64,000 bases of DNA from Papio anubis (GCF_008728515.1 NC_044984.1:119097349-119161348); one strand, 5' to 3'. Counted from the first letter of the stretch, positions 1 to 10,760 are shown. The notes: generated from the letters alone by a model not told the origin. Made by a program: numbers and translations.

Positions 1-149
1 GACATGCCCATGGCTGGTTCTCTTACTTGATTTAGATTCCTGTGCAGGTGATGTTACCTCTTCAGAGGTAAACCCTACCCCCTCACCCCCTCACTTTCTA
101 TCCAATCAATTTTAACATCTGTGTAGAACACTCACAACTGCCTCCAATC

Positions 150-252
150 CTCACGTTCATTTATTTATCTACCTGCCACGTCCTGAGTGTGTGGAATGGT
201 GCCGGGCACACAGTAGGTGTGCGGTGAAAACATGCTACTGAACTGAGAGAGT
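150..252 (+). repeat. L2 LINE 3' end fragment
   Basis: The stretch has the typical L2 tail phrase (score of 'gtgccgggcacacagtagg' followed by a decayed 'tgctactgaactga'). It is a short, very old LINE-2 relic with no coding content. Confidence 0.6.
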
Positions 253-867
253 CCCCTTCTCAACCCCAATCGGCTGAGCTCTTAGTAAACACTCAGGAGC
301 CTCCAGGCCCCTGTATTAAAGGCCTGGCCAGCCTCGCCCTGCTGCGGAATTTTCCAGATGGGGCTGTTTCTTTGTGTGTCAACAGAGTGCTTAATCTCTG
401 CTCATCATGCCGGGCAGGAAGGAGCGTGCTTCACTGAGGAACTTCTGTCTCAGCCACCAGGTAACGTGAGTGGGGCCTCGGGTGGGGGGCAGCATGTCTC
501 CCCACCCCGGCCTTGATAAATGTCCAGGGGCCCTTCTAGCCTCCGCCAGGCAGCTGCCTCTGACCACAGCCTCCGCCGCAGAGCTGAGCTACCCACGTGT
601 GCTCACTCGGAAACTGCAAGCCGGCCCCTGAGGGGGGTGTGTGAGGGGTCAGGGTCTTAAAAACTTCCTGCATATTTTCCCTTTAGAAATAGCATCCTTA
701 ACTTTCTTTTTTTTTTACTTGTTAAAAATGTACTCATGTAATCCACATGCACTAGCTGTGAGAAATTCCATAACATCTTTTGGAAAGAGATCCTCGCCCC
801 CTGAGGCTGTCCCCATGGCACAGATGATAAGCACAGTCAACGAGGCTGGGCGCCTGTACTTCACAAA
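253..867. other. Unique sequence, no feature seen
   Basis: No repeat, exon or RNA gene recognised. The middle part (about 400-640) is moderately GC-rich with scattered CpG but no island. Confidence 0.5.
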
Positions 868-1010
868 CTTTGTGGGGTCCACAGCAACCCTCTAAGGCTT
901 TTACTTTTATCATCCCCATTCCACAGACAGGGAAACTGAGGCTCAGAGAGGGCCAGGGCCAGCAGCCAGCACATGTTGGAGGGAGGTCAAGCCGCTGTGG
1001 CTTGGATCAA
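868..1010 (-). repeat. MIR SINE, antisense
   Basis: Shows the antisense MIR core: a 'catccccattccacagacagggaaactgagg' type phrase (around 911-940) followed by 'ctcagagag'. MIRs are ancient tRNA-derived SINEs, with no present activity. Confidence 0.75.
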
Positions 1011-1059
1011 AGTGGTCACAGGACTACTATGCCATATCCCACCTCTTTGTAGAAGAGTT

Positions 1060-1610
1060 CTTGATCTCATTTTTAAATGTTTGTGTTGCTATTTCTGTTT
1101 TGGACCATTTTCTGTGTATTGTTCTGTGACTTGCTTTTTTCATTTAACATGTCTGAGACATCAATTCATGCTGGACACACAGAGGTCACCTCATTCTTTT
1201 TTTTTTTTTCTTTTGAGATGGAGTTGTGCTCTGTCACCCAGGCTGGAGTGCAATGACAGGATCTCAGCTCACTGCAACCTCTGTTTCCTGGGTTCAAGCA
1301 ATTCTCCTGCCTTAGCCTCCTGAGTAGCTGGGATTACAGGCACACGCCACCATGCCTGGCTAATTTTCGTATTTTTGGTAGAGACAGGGTTCCCCGTATT
1401 GGCCAGGCTGGTCTCGAACTTTTGACCTCAAGTGATCCACCCGCCTTAGCCTTCCACAGTGCTGGGATGACAGGCGTGGCCAGTCACCTCATTCTTTTTA
1501 ACACCTGTTTCATAGCCTCTGACACACAGCACAGAGCCATTATAATTGTTGGAGTCAAAACGGTTCATGCCTGATCATCTTGCATTCTCTGGACATAATT
1601 CATTTTAATG
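1060..1610. repeat. Possible old LINE fragment split by an Alu
   Basis: The sequence on either side of the Alu (1060-1199 and 1484-1610) resembles old L1 antisense sequence around 'tcattctttttaa'. The match is weak and the family is uncertain. Confidence 0.25.
1200..1483 (-). mobile_element. Alu (S-type), antisense
   Basis: Full dimeric Alu on the minus strand: T-run, 'gagatggagt', two monomers, and 'caggcgtggcca' at the 5' end, which has lost a few bases. A target-site duplication of about 16 bp (cacctcattcttttt core) flanks it, at about 1186-1200 and 1486-1501. Confidence 0.93.
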
Positions 1611-1620
1611 TGCACTACAG

Positions 1621-2912
1621 TCTATATGTGATGCAGTGAGCACTTTTGGGAAAACCAGTCAGACCTGGGCTGGTTGGTCAGGAGAAGGTCTGAAGTGCCC
1701 TGTCTGGCCAAGTCTGAGATTGTGGTGGTAGAGAAAGTGAAAGCAGGCTCCAGCACCGAGGTCCAGAATGTTCCCAGCTCCGAGGCCATGAAGGTAAAGC
1801 ACTTCTTTCTTTGGGCGTCTGCATATCCAAGGACTCCAGAGTATCAAACCTTCAAAGCACTTTGGCTCATTCCCTGAACAATGGTGCCAGGTAATTCACA
1901 AAGCAACCCTCTGCACACCAAAGTTTGCTGCAGTCCCCGAAGCAAGTCCTACTCAGGGTCTCCCCAGAGCAGATGAAGAGAAGCCAGGCCTCTCTCTACT
2001 TCAGGCAGTGGATGCTTTTTGGGGGGCTGGCATAAAGGCAGTAGGGAGGGCATGAGTTGTCACAAAGTCAAAATGAAACTGCTAACAACACAGCTCCGTC
2101 TCCCAAGAGTGACTCACCCGGTGCAAACCGGAATATCGTTCCAAGTGTCAAAATCTGCAGAACAGCCTCCAGGATCTGGGTCTTATCCAGCTTAAATGAG
2201 CCAAAACATTCCTGCATCTTCCTGGGGTTCCTGGTGAAGGGCGTATTGTCTTTTCCCTTTAGCCCTTGTTTTGGAAAGCTCTGAAGAGGCACCCAGGAGG
2301 TCAGCAGACAGCAGCCTAGCCGCTTCTTCTCCAGGACAGCACTGGGACGGCTTTGAAATGCCTCCCACCGCTTGCCTTCTGCGATCCCCAAACCTATGCT
2401 GCTGGCATGCTGGCTGCCACAGAGCGTGGAGAACACCAGGACCCTGGTGGGAGGCAGAAAAAACGCTGCTTAGGAGAATCATCAGCCCTCCTCGCGCTGG
2501 AGGGCCAGGCACGGCAGAGTTTATCATCGTTAGGAGCGAGTTAACTTCGAACAGGGGAGAAATGCTTTTAGAGTAATTGTATTAGCCCTGGATTCCGGAA
2601 TGCCTTTTCCATTCTTTTAAGGAACAATCTGTGCAACCTTGTGCCCTCTGTAGAGAGGGGAGACTGACGGGTTTGTAGGTGGAGAAAAGGGTGAAACATT
2701 TTTAGCTCCCAGTTTTATTCATGAGAAAATTTACCAGGTGATCCTGGAGCGTGACAGGTTGTCTTGTGCAGTTTGCCAGGGCTCCGTGGTGCTCCTGGGT
2801 ACACTCTGGGTGCATATGTGAATCCACAGTGAGCCACATGCAAAGCAGGACAGTTGGACCTGGGTCAGTCTTTAGCGCTGATGGGGACTGAGAGAACAGG
2901 GAGGGGAATGAC
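1621..2912. other. Unique sequence, no feature seen
   Basis: About 1.3 kb with no repeat I recognise. Open frames here overlap on both strands with no domain-like composition, so I do not call a gene. A splice-bounded exon cannot be excluded without conservation data. Confidence 0.45.
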
Positions 2913-3110
2913 AGCAGCTAACATTTATCTAATGCTTCCTGTGGACTGGACGAGGTCCCGAGCACTTTGCGTGTATAACATTTAACTCGGATAATGACCC
3001 AACAAGGGAAGTACTAACATGATCTCCATTTTACAGACAGGGAAGGCGAGGCACAGAGAGGTTAAGTAACTTGCCCAAGGTCACACAGTTAGAAAATTGC
3101 CCGCCTAGGG
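2913..3110 (-). repeat. MIR SINE, antisense, nearly complete
   Basis: Good antisense MIR: 'ctaacatttatctaatgc' start, 'ccattttacagacaggga' core, then 'gttaagtaacttgcccaagg' and 'tcacacag'. It is one of the best preserved MIRs in the window. Confidence 0.85.
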
Positions 3111-3690
3111 CACCCCAGCTCCGTGGCAGTGAAATGATTGCAGTCGTGATAGTCAGGATGACATCACTCCCTATCCTCGTCTGATGAGTCCCCGTGGGGG
3201 ATCTTGGAAGGCTTCTTACAGGAAGTGGAGACAGACTCCAAGGTGAGGTTTTCCTTGAAGGAAGCGTGGGATTCTAACTAGCAACTGGGGCAGAAACAGC
3301 ATTCAGTGTGGCAGGATGGGCGGGTACGGAGGCTGGGAGGAGGGAAAGGGGCTGCTGGTGAGAAAACTGTGGAGCCAGAGCTTGGTGTGGGTGAAAACCC
3401 AAGCATACAGTCAGTGTTCAATAAATGGCAGCTTGGACATTATGGAGTCCAGGAGGCAGTATCTCGGCCGCTCCTTCCTGGCTGGGATCCAGCATCCAGC
3501 ACCCTCAGTGACTCCCAGGAGCCATGGCCCAGCCCCAGGGCAGGGTCCTGATTGGTCCAAGATGATCACACCCCTAACCAGAGATTGGTCTAGTCATGGT
3601 CATGTGACATAGTTTGACCAACTGCTGGCAAAAATCTAGGAATGCTTTTTCTCACCCTCAAAAAGCAGCTCTCCTTCCAAGAAGGCCCTT
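3111..3690. other. Unique sequence, no feature seen
   Basis: No element recognised apart from a short L2-like tail phrase near 3413-3430 ('cagtcagtgttcaataaat'). Confidence 0.4.
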
Positions 3691-3880
3691 GTGTGAGTTA
3701 GCTATTGCTGCGTAACAAAATGCCCCACACTTAGCCTCTGGGAACGATGATGTATTTTCTCAGCTTCTGTGGGTCTGGAATCTCAGGGAGGCACTTCCTG
3801 GGAAGTTCTAGCACAGGGTCTCCCACGAAGTCTCCAGCAGTGGAAAGGTCAGCTCGGGTTCCCGTCATCCGAAGGTTCCT
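3691..3880 (-). mobile_element. Old MaLR-type LTR fragment, antisense
   Basis: Begins with the antisense LTR end phrase 'gttagctattgctgcgtaac', continues 'acttagcctctgg' and 'ttctgtgggtctgga'. These are hallmarks of old mammalian-wide LTRs. The exact family is not certain, and no retroviral coding sequence is present. Confidence 0.5.
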
Positions 3881-3964
3881 GTTCAGCCTTTCTCCCTCCA
3901 TCTGAAAGGCTTCCGAGGTCGGCTCGCCCAGTCCCAGCCTGCGGGGCACAGAACCTTGGCTTTT

Positions 3965-4330
3965 TCCTGACACACGAGTTCCAGCTCAAACATCACCGCC
4001 TCTGAGAAGCCTTCCGAGATCATCTTATAAAAAGTGGCCCCCTCCCTGTCCTGCCAGTGAGTCTGCACCCTGTCCCCACCCGCCTTACTGCCTCCAGGCC
4101 TGAGGTTCTCTCTCTACTGTTTGCCTTTTTTCCCCTCCTTTTATAATTTACGTCTCTGTTGGTCTCCCTACCCCCTCACTGAAATGTACACTCCGTGACA
4201 GTCCCGACATTGCCTGTCTTGTCGTCTGCTAGATTTCCCAGAGTTTAGCATAGTGCCTGTATGTAGTAGGTGCTCAATTAAAGATATGTCTCTATTGAAT
4301 GAATGCATGAATGAATAAATGAATGAGTGG
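3965..4330 (+). repeat. L2 LINE 3' end
   Basis: L2 phrases occur in order: 'gagaagccttccgagatca', 'aaatgtacactccgtgaca', 'catagtgcctgtatgtagta', 'ggtgctcaatt', then the repeated 'gaatgaatgcatgaatga' tail. It is a well-preserved 3' UTR of a sense-strand L2. Confidence 0.8.
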
Positions 4331-4408
4331 ATATTCAGCAGCTGTAGAAGTGGTCTAGGACATCAGGCAACCCTGAAGAACCAAGGAAGAGGTTAATAAC
4401 TCTGACAC

Positions 4409-4500
4409 TGTGTGTGTGTGTGTATCTGTCTTTCTCCTGTCTCTTCCTCTCTACCCCATCTCTCTATCTCTCCTGTCTCTTTCTGTCCCTCCCTGACACC
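4409..4500. repeat. (GT)n followed by pyrimidine-rich low complexity
   Basis: A short GT run (about 4409-4424) leads into a CT-rich tract of interrupted 'ctctct' and 'ctgtct' units. Confidence 0.75.
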
Positions 4501-4704
4501 CCCTGCCATCAGCCTTCCTGCTGCAGCACACACACCCTCTTTCTCCAGCTGCCTGCATCCAGGTCCCCTCCCTAAGTCTGACTTTCAAAGCCCCCAGATT
4601 CAACCTTCTCTGCTTTGCTTCCAGACTGGCTTCTCCAGCCCCACCCCCACCTCCTCCATCCTGTGCCTGCCAGCTCTGGGAGGTCACCTGCAGAACACAA
4701 ATGA

Positions 4705-4870
4705 CAAGGGATTGGGAGTCAGGCAGATCTGGCCTGTGCTGAGGACTTCCCAGTCATATGACCTCAGGGAAGTCACCTCCCTGTTCTGAGCCCCAGTTTC
4801 CTCATCTGTACAATAGCGCAGTGAGACCACTCAGCCTAAAGAGCGCATCACCTCCCTGACCGTGAACATG
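4705..4870 (+). repeat. MIR SINE, sense
   Basis: Sense MIR phrases: 'atgacctcagggaagtcacc', 'gagccccagtttcctcatct', 'gtacaatag'. Confidence 0.75.
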
Positions 4871-5569
4871 GGGTTACTTTAGGGATAGAGGGACGCCGGG
4901 GCTGCCTGTGACAATCCCCGCACCTCCCATCCCCCGGAAGCCCACAGCGACTTCAGTTCTCTGGAGTTTGCCGGGCAGCCGCCCTCCTCTGCAGCTCCTC
5001 CCCAGACAGTGTGGATGCTTAAACGGCCAATATTTCCCCTGGCTCAGCACAAAGCACCGTCATTGCAGGGCAGCCAGGAAGGGCTGTTAGCTTGATTGGG
5101 TTCTTTTTCATCTCCACATCAGCTGTTAAGCAGCTCAGCTCATGCAGGGGAAACTGCCTCTCGACTGCCCAGTGCTGGCGTGGGGCTTGGAGGAGTCATT
5201 AAGAAACAGCAAGAATGTGGCCCCATTGCACACCCTCCAGAGGCCAAACTCTTGAAGTACCCCCTCTCCCAGCTCAAAGCCAGCAATAGCTCTGTATTCC
5301 CACCCCAGGCATCGATCCAGAGCCCCTCCTCCTCCCTCTATGTGCCGAAGGGTTCCCTCAACAGGACCCCCCCCCCCCCCCCCCCCCCGTTTCCTCCCAG
5401 AGCTCTCCTTTCTATTTGAGGAAGAGGATTTTTTTTCGAAAGTCCTCCTGATGTGCTGGAGGTAGGGGAATGGTTACTTTCAAACGCATTGGTAACTGCG
5501 TCTGCTTCCTAAGGGAAGTGACATAACTCATTCCAATGGGAACATGAATTCCTACATCATCCCCCTCTA
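4871..5569. other. Unique sequence with a long C homopolymer
   Basis: No transposable element seen. The stretch includes the poly(C) run listed separately and C-rich flanks. No convincing exon. Confidence 0.4.
5367..5388. repeat. Poly(C) tract, 22 bases
   Basis: An uninterrupted run of 22 cytosines, far rarer in mammalian DNA than A/T runs. It can form an i-motif (C strand) or quadruplex (G strand), and its length is prone to sequencing error. Confidence 0.95.
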
Positions 5570-5790
5570 GTAACAACAAATATAACAAGACAGGTATGGT
5601 GCTGAGTGTTTTCCACAAATGCACTCAAGTAAGCCTCGGGGCAACCCTAAGAAAAAGGCATTAGCCGCATTCCCATTTTACAGACCAGGTTACAGAGGCA
5701 CAGAGAGGGTGAGTAATGTGCTTGAGGTCACACAGCCAGTGAAGGGAGGCATTGGAACTCAGACCTTCTGGCTCCCTGAGCCTGCTCACA
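5570..5790 (-). repeat. MIR SINE, antisense
   Basis: Antisense MIR core 'cattcccattttacagacca', 'ggcacagagagggtgagtaa', 'ggtcacacagccagtgaagg', then 'ggaactcagaccttctggct'. Confidence 0.8.
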
Positions 5791-6189
5791 AAGGGGAAGG
5801 GAAAAGTGGACAAGGCCCAAAGACAGTTCCTCTGTGAGGCCAGGGCATGTGAAAGGAACAGGGGCCATCTCCTCAGCAGGACACCATAATAAGGCTTTGG
5901 AAATGTGAGGGGAGCCCAAGCTTGGGAGGGGCCTGGATAGGAAAGTTTGGGAAGTAGAGTTTCCTGGAGAGGCTGAGAGGAAGGAACTGGAAAACAGGAA
6001 AGTTGGAGAATCTAAAAAAAAAAAAAAAAGGCGGAGCAGTGTGGTGCTGTGAAACCACTCCATTCTCCCCAAATTTTAACAAAGTCTGATGCACCCAGAA
6101 ATGATCCAGGCTAGGGGAGGGGGAAGAGGAATGACAGAGCGGTGGGTAGCCAGAGATGAAAACCCAACTTTTAGAATTTTATCATTTTG
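5791..6189. other. Unique sequence, no feature seen
   Basis: Nothing recognised except a short A-run (about 6014-6029). The last bases before 6189 form the left target-site copy of the following Alu. Confidence 0.4.
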
Positions 6190-6490
6190 GGCCGGGCATG
6201 GTGGCTCATGCGTGTAATCCCAGCACTTTGGGAGGCCAGGCAGGTGGATCACCTGAGGTCAGGAGTTCAATACCAGCCTGGCCAATGTGGTGAAACCCCA
6301 TCTCTACTAAAAATACAAAAATTAGCCAGGCTGGTGGCACGCACCTGTAATTCCAGCTACTTGGGAGGCTGAGGCATGAGGATCGCTTGAACCCGGGAGT
6401 AGGCAGAGGCTGCAGTGAGCCGAGATCACACCACTTCATTGCAGCCTGGACGACAGAGCAAGACCACATCTAAAAAAAAAAAAAAAAAAA
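6190..6490 (+). mobile_element. Alu (S-type), sense
   Basis: Complete dimeric Alu from 'ggccgggcatggtggctcat' to a long A-tail. Imperfect target duplications ('aattttatcattttg' before, 'aatttgtcattttg' after) bracket it. It lies inside the start of an older interspersed repeat. Confidence 0.93.
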
Positions 6491-6880
6491 GGAAGAAATT
6501 TGTCATTTTGTGTAACTAAAAAGTCTGGGGGGACTTCAAGCATGGCTTGATTCAGGGGCTCAATGAACACCACCATCAGTCCTTCTGTATCTTGGTGTTG
6601 CTTTCCTCTAGGCTGGATTGTCTCTCAGGCAGGTCTGGGCACATCCCACCAGCACAGCAAATCTGCCAAAAGAGACCTTCTTTCCCAAGTGGTTCCAGCA
6701 AAAGTCTCAGGGAAGGTTCTCATTGGCCTGGCCTGGTCACATGACTATCCCTGAACCAATTACCATGGTGATGGGGCAGAGTCTGCCCCACCCAAACTAC
6801 ATGGGTGAAGAGAAGGAAAGGATTCTTCCCCAAAGGGACATGCAAGGGGGACTTTCCTCCCAGAAGGAAAGAGCCTGGAC
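6491..6880 (+). repeat. Old interspersed repeat, family A copy 1 (unnamed)
   Basis: Shares the phrase 'cttcaagcatggcttgattc' with near-matches at 20597 and 47353, followed by 'aggttctcattggcctggcc' and 'atccctgaaccaatta'. I recognise it as a recurrent mammalian repeat but cannot name the family from memory. Confidence 0.5.
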
Positions 6881-7129
6881 AAGGAGGGCCTCAGACATCT
6901 GCTGCAGGGCTGAGTTCCCTGTCTGGGGCCATGAGGTGAGGAGAAGGGAGGAAAGCACAGTTGTAGGACAGAGTCCACCAGTGAGGCTGGGAGGTTCTGA
7001 GCCAGAGCTCAACACCTCAAAGGATGAAGCTGCACTGCCCCAGCTGTCCATGCTCACCTGGAACTATACAGAAATCCTGCCCAGGGCACTGGGCTATCTG
7101 CAGAATGGGCAAGAAGAGAGATGCCTAGA

Positions 7130-7290
7130 AAGCAGAGAACAAAGAGGCTGAACAGTAACCTGCCTCAGCTTCCCTTTCTGTAAGATGGGTTCAAAAACAG
7201 CACCAAGCTCACAGGGCTGTGAAGAGGAAAGGGGTAGATAGCTATAAAGCGCTCAGGACGGTGACATAGGAAACACGCAATGGACATCTA
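7130..7290 (+). repeat. MIR SINE, sense
   Basis: Sense MIR: 'cctcagcttccctttctgta', 'agatgggttc', 'tcacagggctgtgaag', 'tataaagcgctcaggac'. Confidence 0.7.
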
Positions 7291-7319
7291 ATTCTTTGCC
7301 AACCCGACCACACAGAACT

Positions 7320-7435
7320 GCCATGATCCCACTGCTGTACTTCTGCCTAAGCCTCTTCCTCTGCCACCTTCTCAGCCACATTTGGTCCTCCTCCGTGAAG
7401 CCTTCCTGGAATTCCCAGTGCACTCTGGCCAGACC
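7320..7435 (+). repeat. L2-like fragment
   Basis: Weak L2 3' region resemblance ('tgaagccttcctggaattcc'), lying between two sense MIRs. Confidence 0.35.
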
Positions 7436-7439
7436 CCTA

Positions 7440-7550
7440 GAGCCCCACAGCCCTGGATGTGAGCCCTGGCTCTGCTCCTCCACCCTGAGAAGGTGGCTTC
7501 ACCTCTCTGAGCCAACTTTCTTTTCTGGAAAATGTGGATAATTAAAAGCA
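7440..7550 (+). repeat. MIR SINE, sense, partial
   Basis: Sense MIR phrases 'gagccctggctctgctcctc', 'ttcacctctctgagcc' and 'ttctggaaaatgtggataat'. Confidence 0.65.
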
Positions 7551-7699
7551 TCTGGGCGGGTACTAGTGCACCCCGAGCAACACCGAGAGGCTGTGGTTTC
7601 TCTGGAGCTGGGGTCCCCTCCCTGGCATCTCTCAGTGCCTTGGGCAAACCCTGTCTATGATGCCGAAAGACTCAGATTGGAGTACTCAAGATTCAGAGT

Positions 7700-7860
7700 G
7701 GGCCCAAGGTCTCCCCCAATTGGCTGTGTGACACTGAGTAAGTCACTTTCCCTCTCTGAGCCTCAGTTTCCCCATGGTAATCCCTTCCTCATAGAGCAGC
7801 TTTGAAGCTGGCAGGAGCCTCTGACGCAGTGCCTGAGACAGACAGATATTCCATCAATGG
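7700..7860 (+). repeat. MIR SINE, sense
   Basis: Clear sense MIR: 'ggctgtgtgacactgagtaa', 'gtcactttccctctctgagc', 'ctcagtttccccatggtaat', 'gcagtgcctgagaca'. It is the third MIR in about 700 bp. Confidence 0.85.
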
Positions 7861-7884
7861 GCATTCTCTTTTCCCCTGGCTACC

Positions 7885-8060
7885 AGCACAAATGCCACCT
7901 TCTCTGAGCAGTCTTCCCTGATTGCCCAGCTGCAGTGAACTCTTGGCCTAGCCTCTTGCCTGCATGGTGAGCTCCTTGGAAGCTCAGATCAGGCTGCTAG
8001 TACCTTTAGGGTCTCCAGAACCTGGCACATTCCCTGTAAATAGTATTCTGGAGATTTTGA
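7885..8060 (+). repeat. L2 LINE 3' fragment
   Basis: L2 3' phrases: 'aaatgccaccttctctgagc', 'agtcttccctga', 'tggtgagctccttgg', 'cctggcacattccctgtaaa'. Confidence 0.6.
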
Positions 8061-8374
8061 GATTGATGACAATGATAATGACGATTTTTAAAATGTCATT
8101 TGAGACCTCCTGGGTCTCCTTAATCTTTCTCCCACTTTAATGTTAGTTTAACTTGACTCGAAGTTGTCTTCAGATTCTCTTTTGCGAGGATGCAAGTATA
8201 AACAAAGTTATAAATCCTGCATCTGCTCAGAGCCAGCTCTGCCAGGCAAGCTTCTGTGTGCCAGTCTCAAGTGGAATCTTACCTTCAATGATGAGGCTTC
8301 AAGGGTTTCATGGCCTGTGAGGCTGTTGGCAGTGGGACACACAGATGACCACTTCTTGTCATAGTTATGTATTT
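8061..8374. other. Unique sequence, no feature seen
   Basis: AT-rich start (tgatgacaatgataatgacg) and otherwise unremarkable. Confidence 0.4.
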
Positions 8375-9130
8375 ATTTTAATGAGAAATTGCATTTGGCC
8401 GCATATATCAGAAAACCCAAATAACAGTGGCTTACCCAAATAAGAGGTTTCTGTTTCCCTCTTAACAAGACATCTGGAGATGGCCTGTTCAAGGCTGGGA
8501 AGGCAGCCCCACCATGCCATGAATACCCAGGCCCTTTTCTACCCCTTTAATCCTCATAGTCACCTATGGTCACAAAGTGGCTGCTGTACCTCCAGCATTG
8601 CATCTAGATTCCAGGCAGGAAGAGAAAAAAGAGAAAAGGGCAAAAGACCTGCACTAGCTTCCTGCACTGCTGCCCACCCACCCTTCACCTTTTTTTTTTT
8701 TTTTTTTTTTTTTTGAGACGGAGTCTCGCTCTGTCGCCCAGACTGGAGTGCAGTGGCCGGATCTCAGCTCACTGCAAGCTCCGCCTCCCGGGTTCACGCC
8801 ATTCTCCTGCCTCAGCCTCCTGAGTAGCTGGGACTACAGGCGCCCGCCACCTCGCCCGGCTAGTTTTTTGTATTTTTTTAGTGGAGACGGGGTTTCACCG
8901 AGTTAGCCAGGATGGTCTCGATCTCCCGACCTCGTGATCCGCCCGTCTCGGCCTCCCAAAGTGCTGGGATTACAGGCTTGAGCCACCGCGCCCGGCCTAC
9001 CCTTCACCTTTTAAAGAGCTTTTACGGAAGCCCCACCCAAGGACATCCATTTACATCTTATTGGCAAGAGCTGTGTCACAGAGCAACCCTTACTTGTAGA
9101 GGAAGCTAGAAAAGGTGGGATTCAAACCAG
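8375..9130 (-). repeat. Old LTR-like repeat, family B copy 1, split by AluY
   Basis: Begins around 'acccaaataacagtggctta', the reverse complement of a phrase at 30256-30278. It includes 'cacaaagtggctgctgtacc', matched near 54903 by 'cataaagtggctgctgtggc'. The AluY sits inside it. Four copies of this family occur in the window. It looks like an ancient LTR, but I cannot name it. Confidence 0.5.
8694..8998 (-). mobile_element. AluY, Old World monkey-like subfamily, antisense
   Basis: Young Alu with few changes from AluY. On the plus strand it reads 'agtggccggatctcagctca', 'gccacctcgcccggctag' and 'ggcttgagccaccgcgcc', changes I associate with rhesus AluYR-type elements. A perfect 14-bp target duplication, acccttcacctttt, occurs at 8680-8693 and 8999-9012. 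This is probably a lineage-specific insertion and the best taxonomic marker here. Confidence 0.93.
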
Positions 9131-9266
9131 GTGCCCTACTGTCTTGAACAAAATTAGGGTTTCATTAGTAAGGAAGGTGGGGGCAGAGTGGATATTGAGA
9201 AGGCATCCAGTAGCATGGACCACACATAACCCAAACCTATGATTTTGCTGGAATTCTTACTTAGAC

Positions 9267-9448
9267 CAGTGGTTCTCACACTTGAGAATGTGTCCAAATC
9301 TCCTAGGGGGCTTATGAGAACACAGGTAGCTGCCCCCCAAGCCCGGAATGCCCGACTCAGTGAGTCCAGGCTGGGCCTGAGTTTACATCTCTGACAAGCT
9401 CCCAGGTGAGGCTGAGACTGCTGGTGCGGCACCACACTTTGAGAACTG
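9267..9448 (+). mobile_element. MER5-type hAT-Charlie DNA transposon relic
   Basis: Starts with the inverted terminal repeat 'cagtggttctcacacttgag' and ends with its inverse 'cacactttgagaactg'. Internal phrase: 'gggcctgagtttacatctct'. At about 182 bp it is full length for this non-autonomous family. Strand is nominal. Confidence 0.8.
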
Positions 9449-9534
9449 TTGGCTCTCGGCATGGCTCAAGTTGGTACTTGGGTAAAACCATGTGAGTTGA
9501 ATTTAGAAGGAGAAGAATACAGTAGTTTAGATGC

Positions 9535-9960
9535 ATTATCAGTTAGGATCCCAACAGAAAACAGAGGAGGGTACACTGACACAGGACATGGAGAAGCACT
9601 AACTAATCAACTAACTATCTGCAAAGGTGTGAGCAGGGGGTAGAGAAGCTCCTCCCCTCCAGGTAGCAATAGTGAGGAGCTGTCACCACACCTGAAGGTA
9701 AATTACCAGAACATGAAGAGGGTGGCTGTAAGAGAAGACCACCCCATAGGAGCCCTATCCTTTGTAGGGGGGGTGCAGCCAACCTTGGACGTTGCAGAGA
9801 GGAACTGGGGCTGTAAACACTCCCAGGCCTCTTTCTCTTCCTGCCACCAGCCTCTAGCTGGACACCCAAGGGCTGGAAGCCAACAGGCCATCCTAGATGA
9901 ACAGAGTGATTATTGGGCCTGGGGAGACACACTGAAGATGTCCAGCACAGACAGAAAATA
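9535..9960. repeat. Possible old interspersed repeat, unnamed
   Basis: Phrases such as 'gttaggatcccaacagaaaa' and 'tgaagatgtccagcacagac' resemble a recurrent mammalian repeat. The assignment is tentative. Confidence 0.3.
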
Positions 9961-10019
9961 TCATGACACCAGGATATCCCGGAGCAACTGTTCGGCAAAC
10001 AACAATTTAAAGCAGGCAA

Positions 10020-10165
10020 CTCAGCCAGCTCATTCGTTCATTCATTCAATTATTCACTGGAGCACCTGCTACGTACCAGGCACTTACTGGGTGCCAGGGA
10101 TTAAGAGATGAATTAATCATGACCCCAGTTCAGAGAGCTGCCATCTGCTGAGGTCCAAGGCACTG
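10020..10165 (+). repeat. L2 LINE 3' fragment
   Basis: Phrases 'tcgttcattcattcaatta', 'ggagcacctgctacgtacca', 'ggcacttactgggtgcca' are typical of the L2 3' region. Confidence 0.7.
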
Positions 10166-10249
10166 TGGTGGTGGGTAGGTGGGATCATCTTCCCCAAACC
10201 CTGCTATAGCCCACCCAGCCAGACTCACAGTGCCTGCCACAGATCTCAT

Positions 10250-10760
10250 CTGCTTGTCACTCGAATTCCACTGTGATTTAATCTGTCATTAAAGTTTAAC
10301 TATGGGGAAAAGACTGTAAAAAAAGTCACCCGCTCCATCACAAATCAAAATGTTATTATGTACTAAAACAGGGGCTGTGGGAACAAGCTGACGGGATTTG
10401 GCTGGGATTAGGGACAAAGTGAATCTAAACCACTGGGTGCCCACGTGTCCCCCTGGTAAGACCCTGTAAACCTTTATGCATATAGATTTATATCGGCGAA
10501 CTGTCGATTATGATATTTGTTTTCCTGGGCTGCAAACAAAACCTCAACCCTCAGCGGCCCCCTCGCTGCCGCGTCAGCCACACACAGAATGTCTCCAGGC
10601 TCCACAGCCAATAACAAAAATGATGAAGAATCTGATGCAGACGTGGATAATTGCTCTGGCTTCCTCTTGTGAATTTAAATAGCTTTCTTGAATTACTGCT
10701 TTTGACAAGATCAATAAAATTGAGCTATGGCTGTATCAGGCCTTTCAGCAAATACATAGG
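10250..10760. promoter_or_regulatory. Candidate conserved non-coding element / enhancer
   Basis: About 500 bp of repeat-free sequence dense in transcription-factor-like words: an E-box cacgtg (10442-10447), forkhead-like tgtaaac (10465-10471) and gcaaacaaaac (about 10531), POU-like ttatgcat (about 10474), and ccaataacaaa (10608-10618). This texture is typical of developmental enhancers. The call is inference only, since conservation cannot be seen here. Confidence 0.35.

Noticed and set aside
6618..7151. 177-codon open frame
   Set aside because: Lies mainly in an old interspersed repeat (family A). No recognisable protein family.
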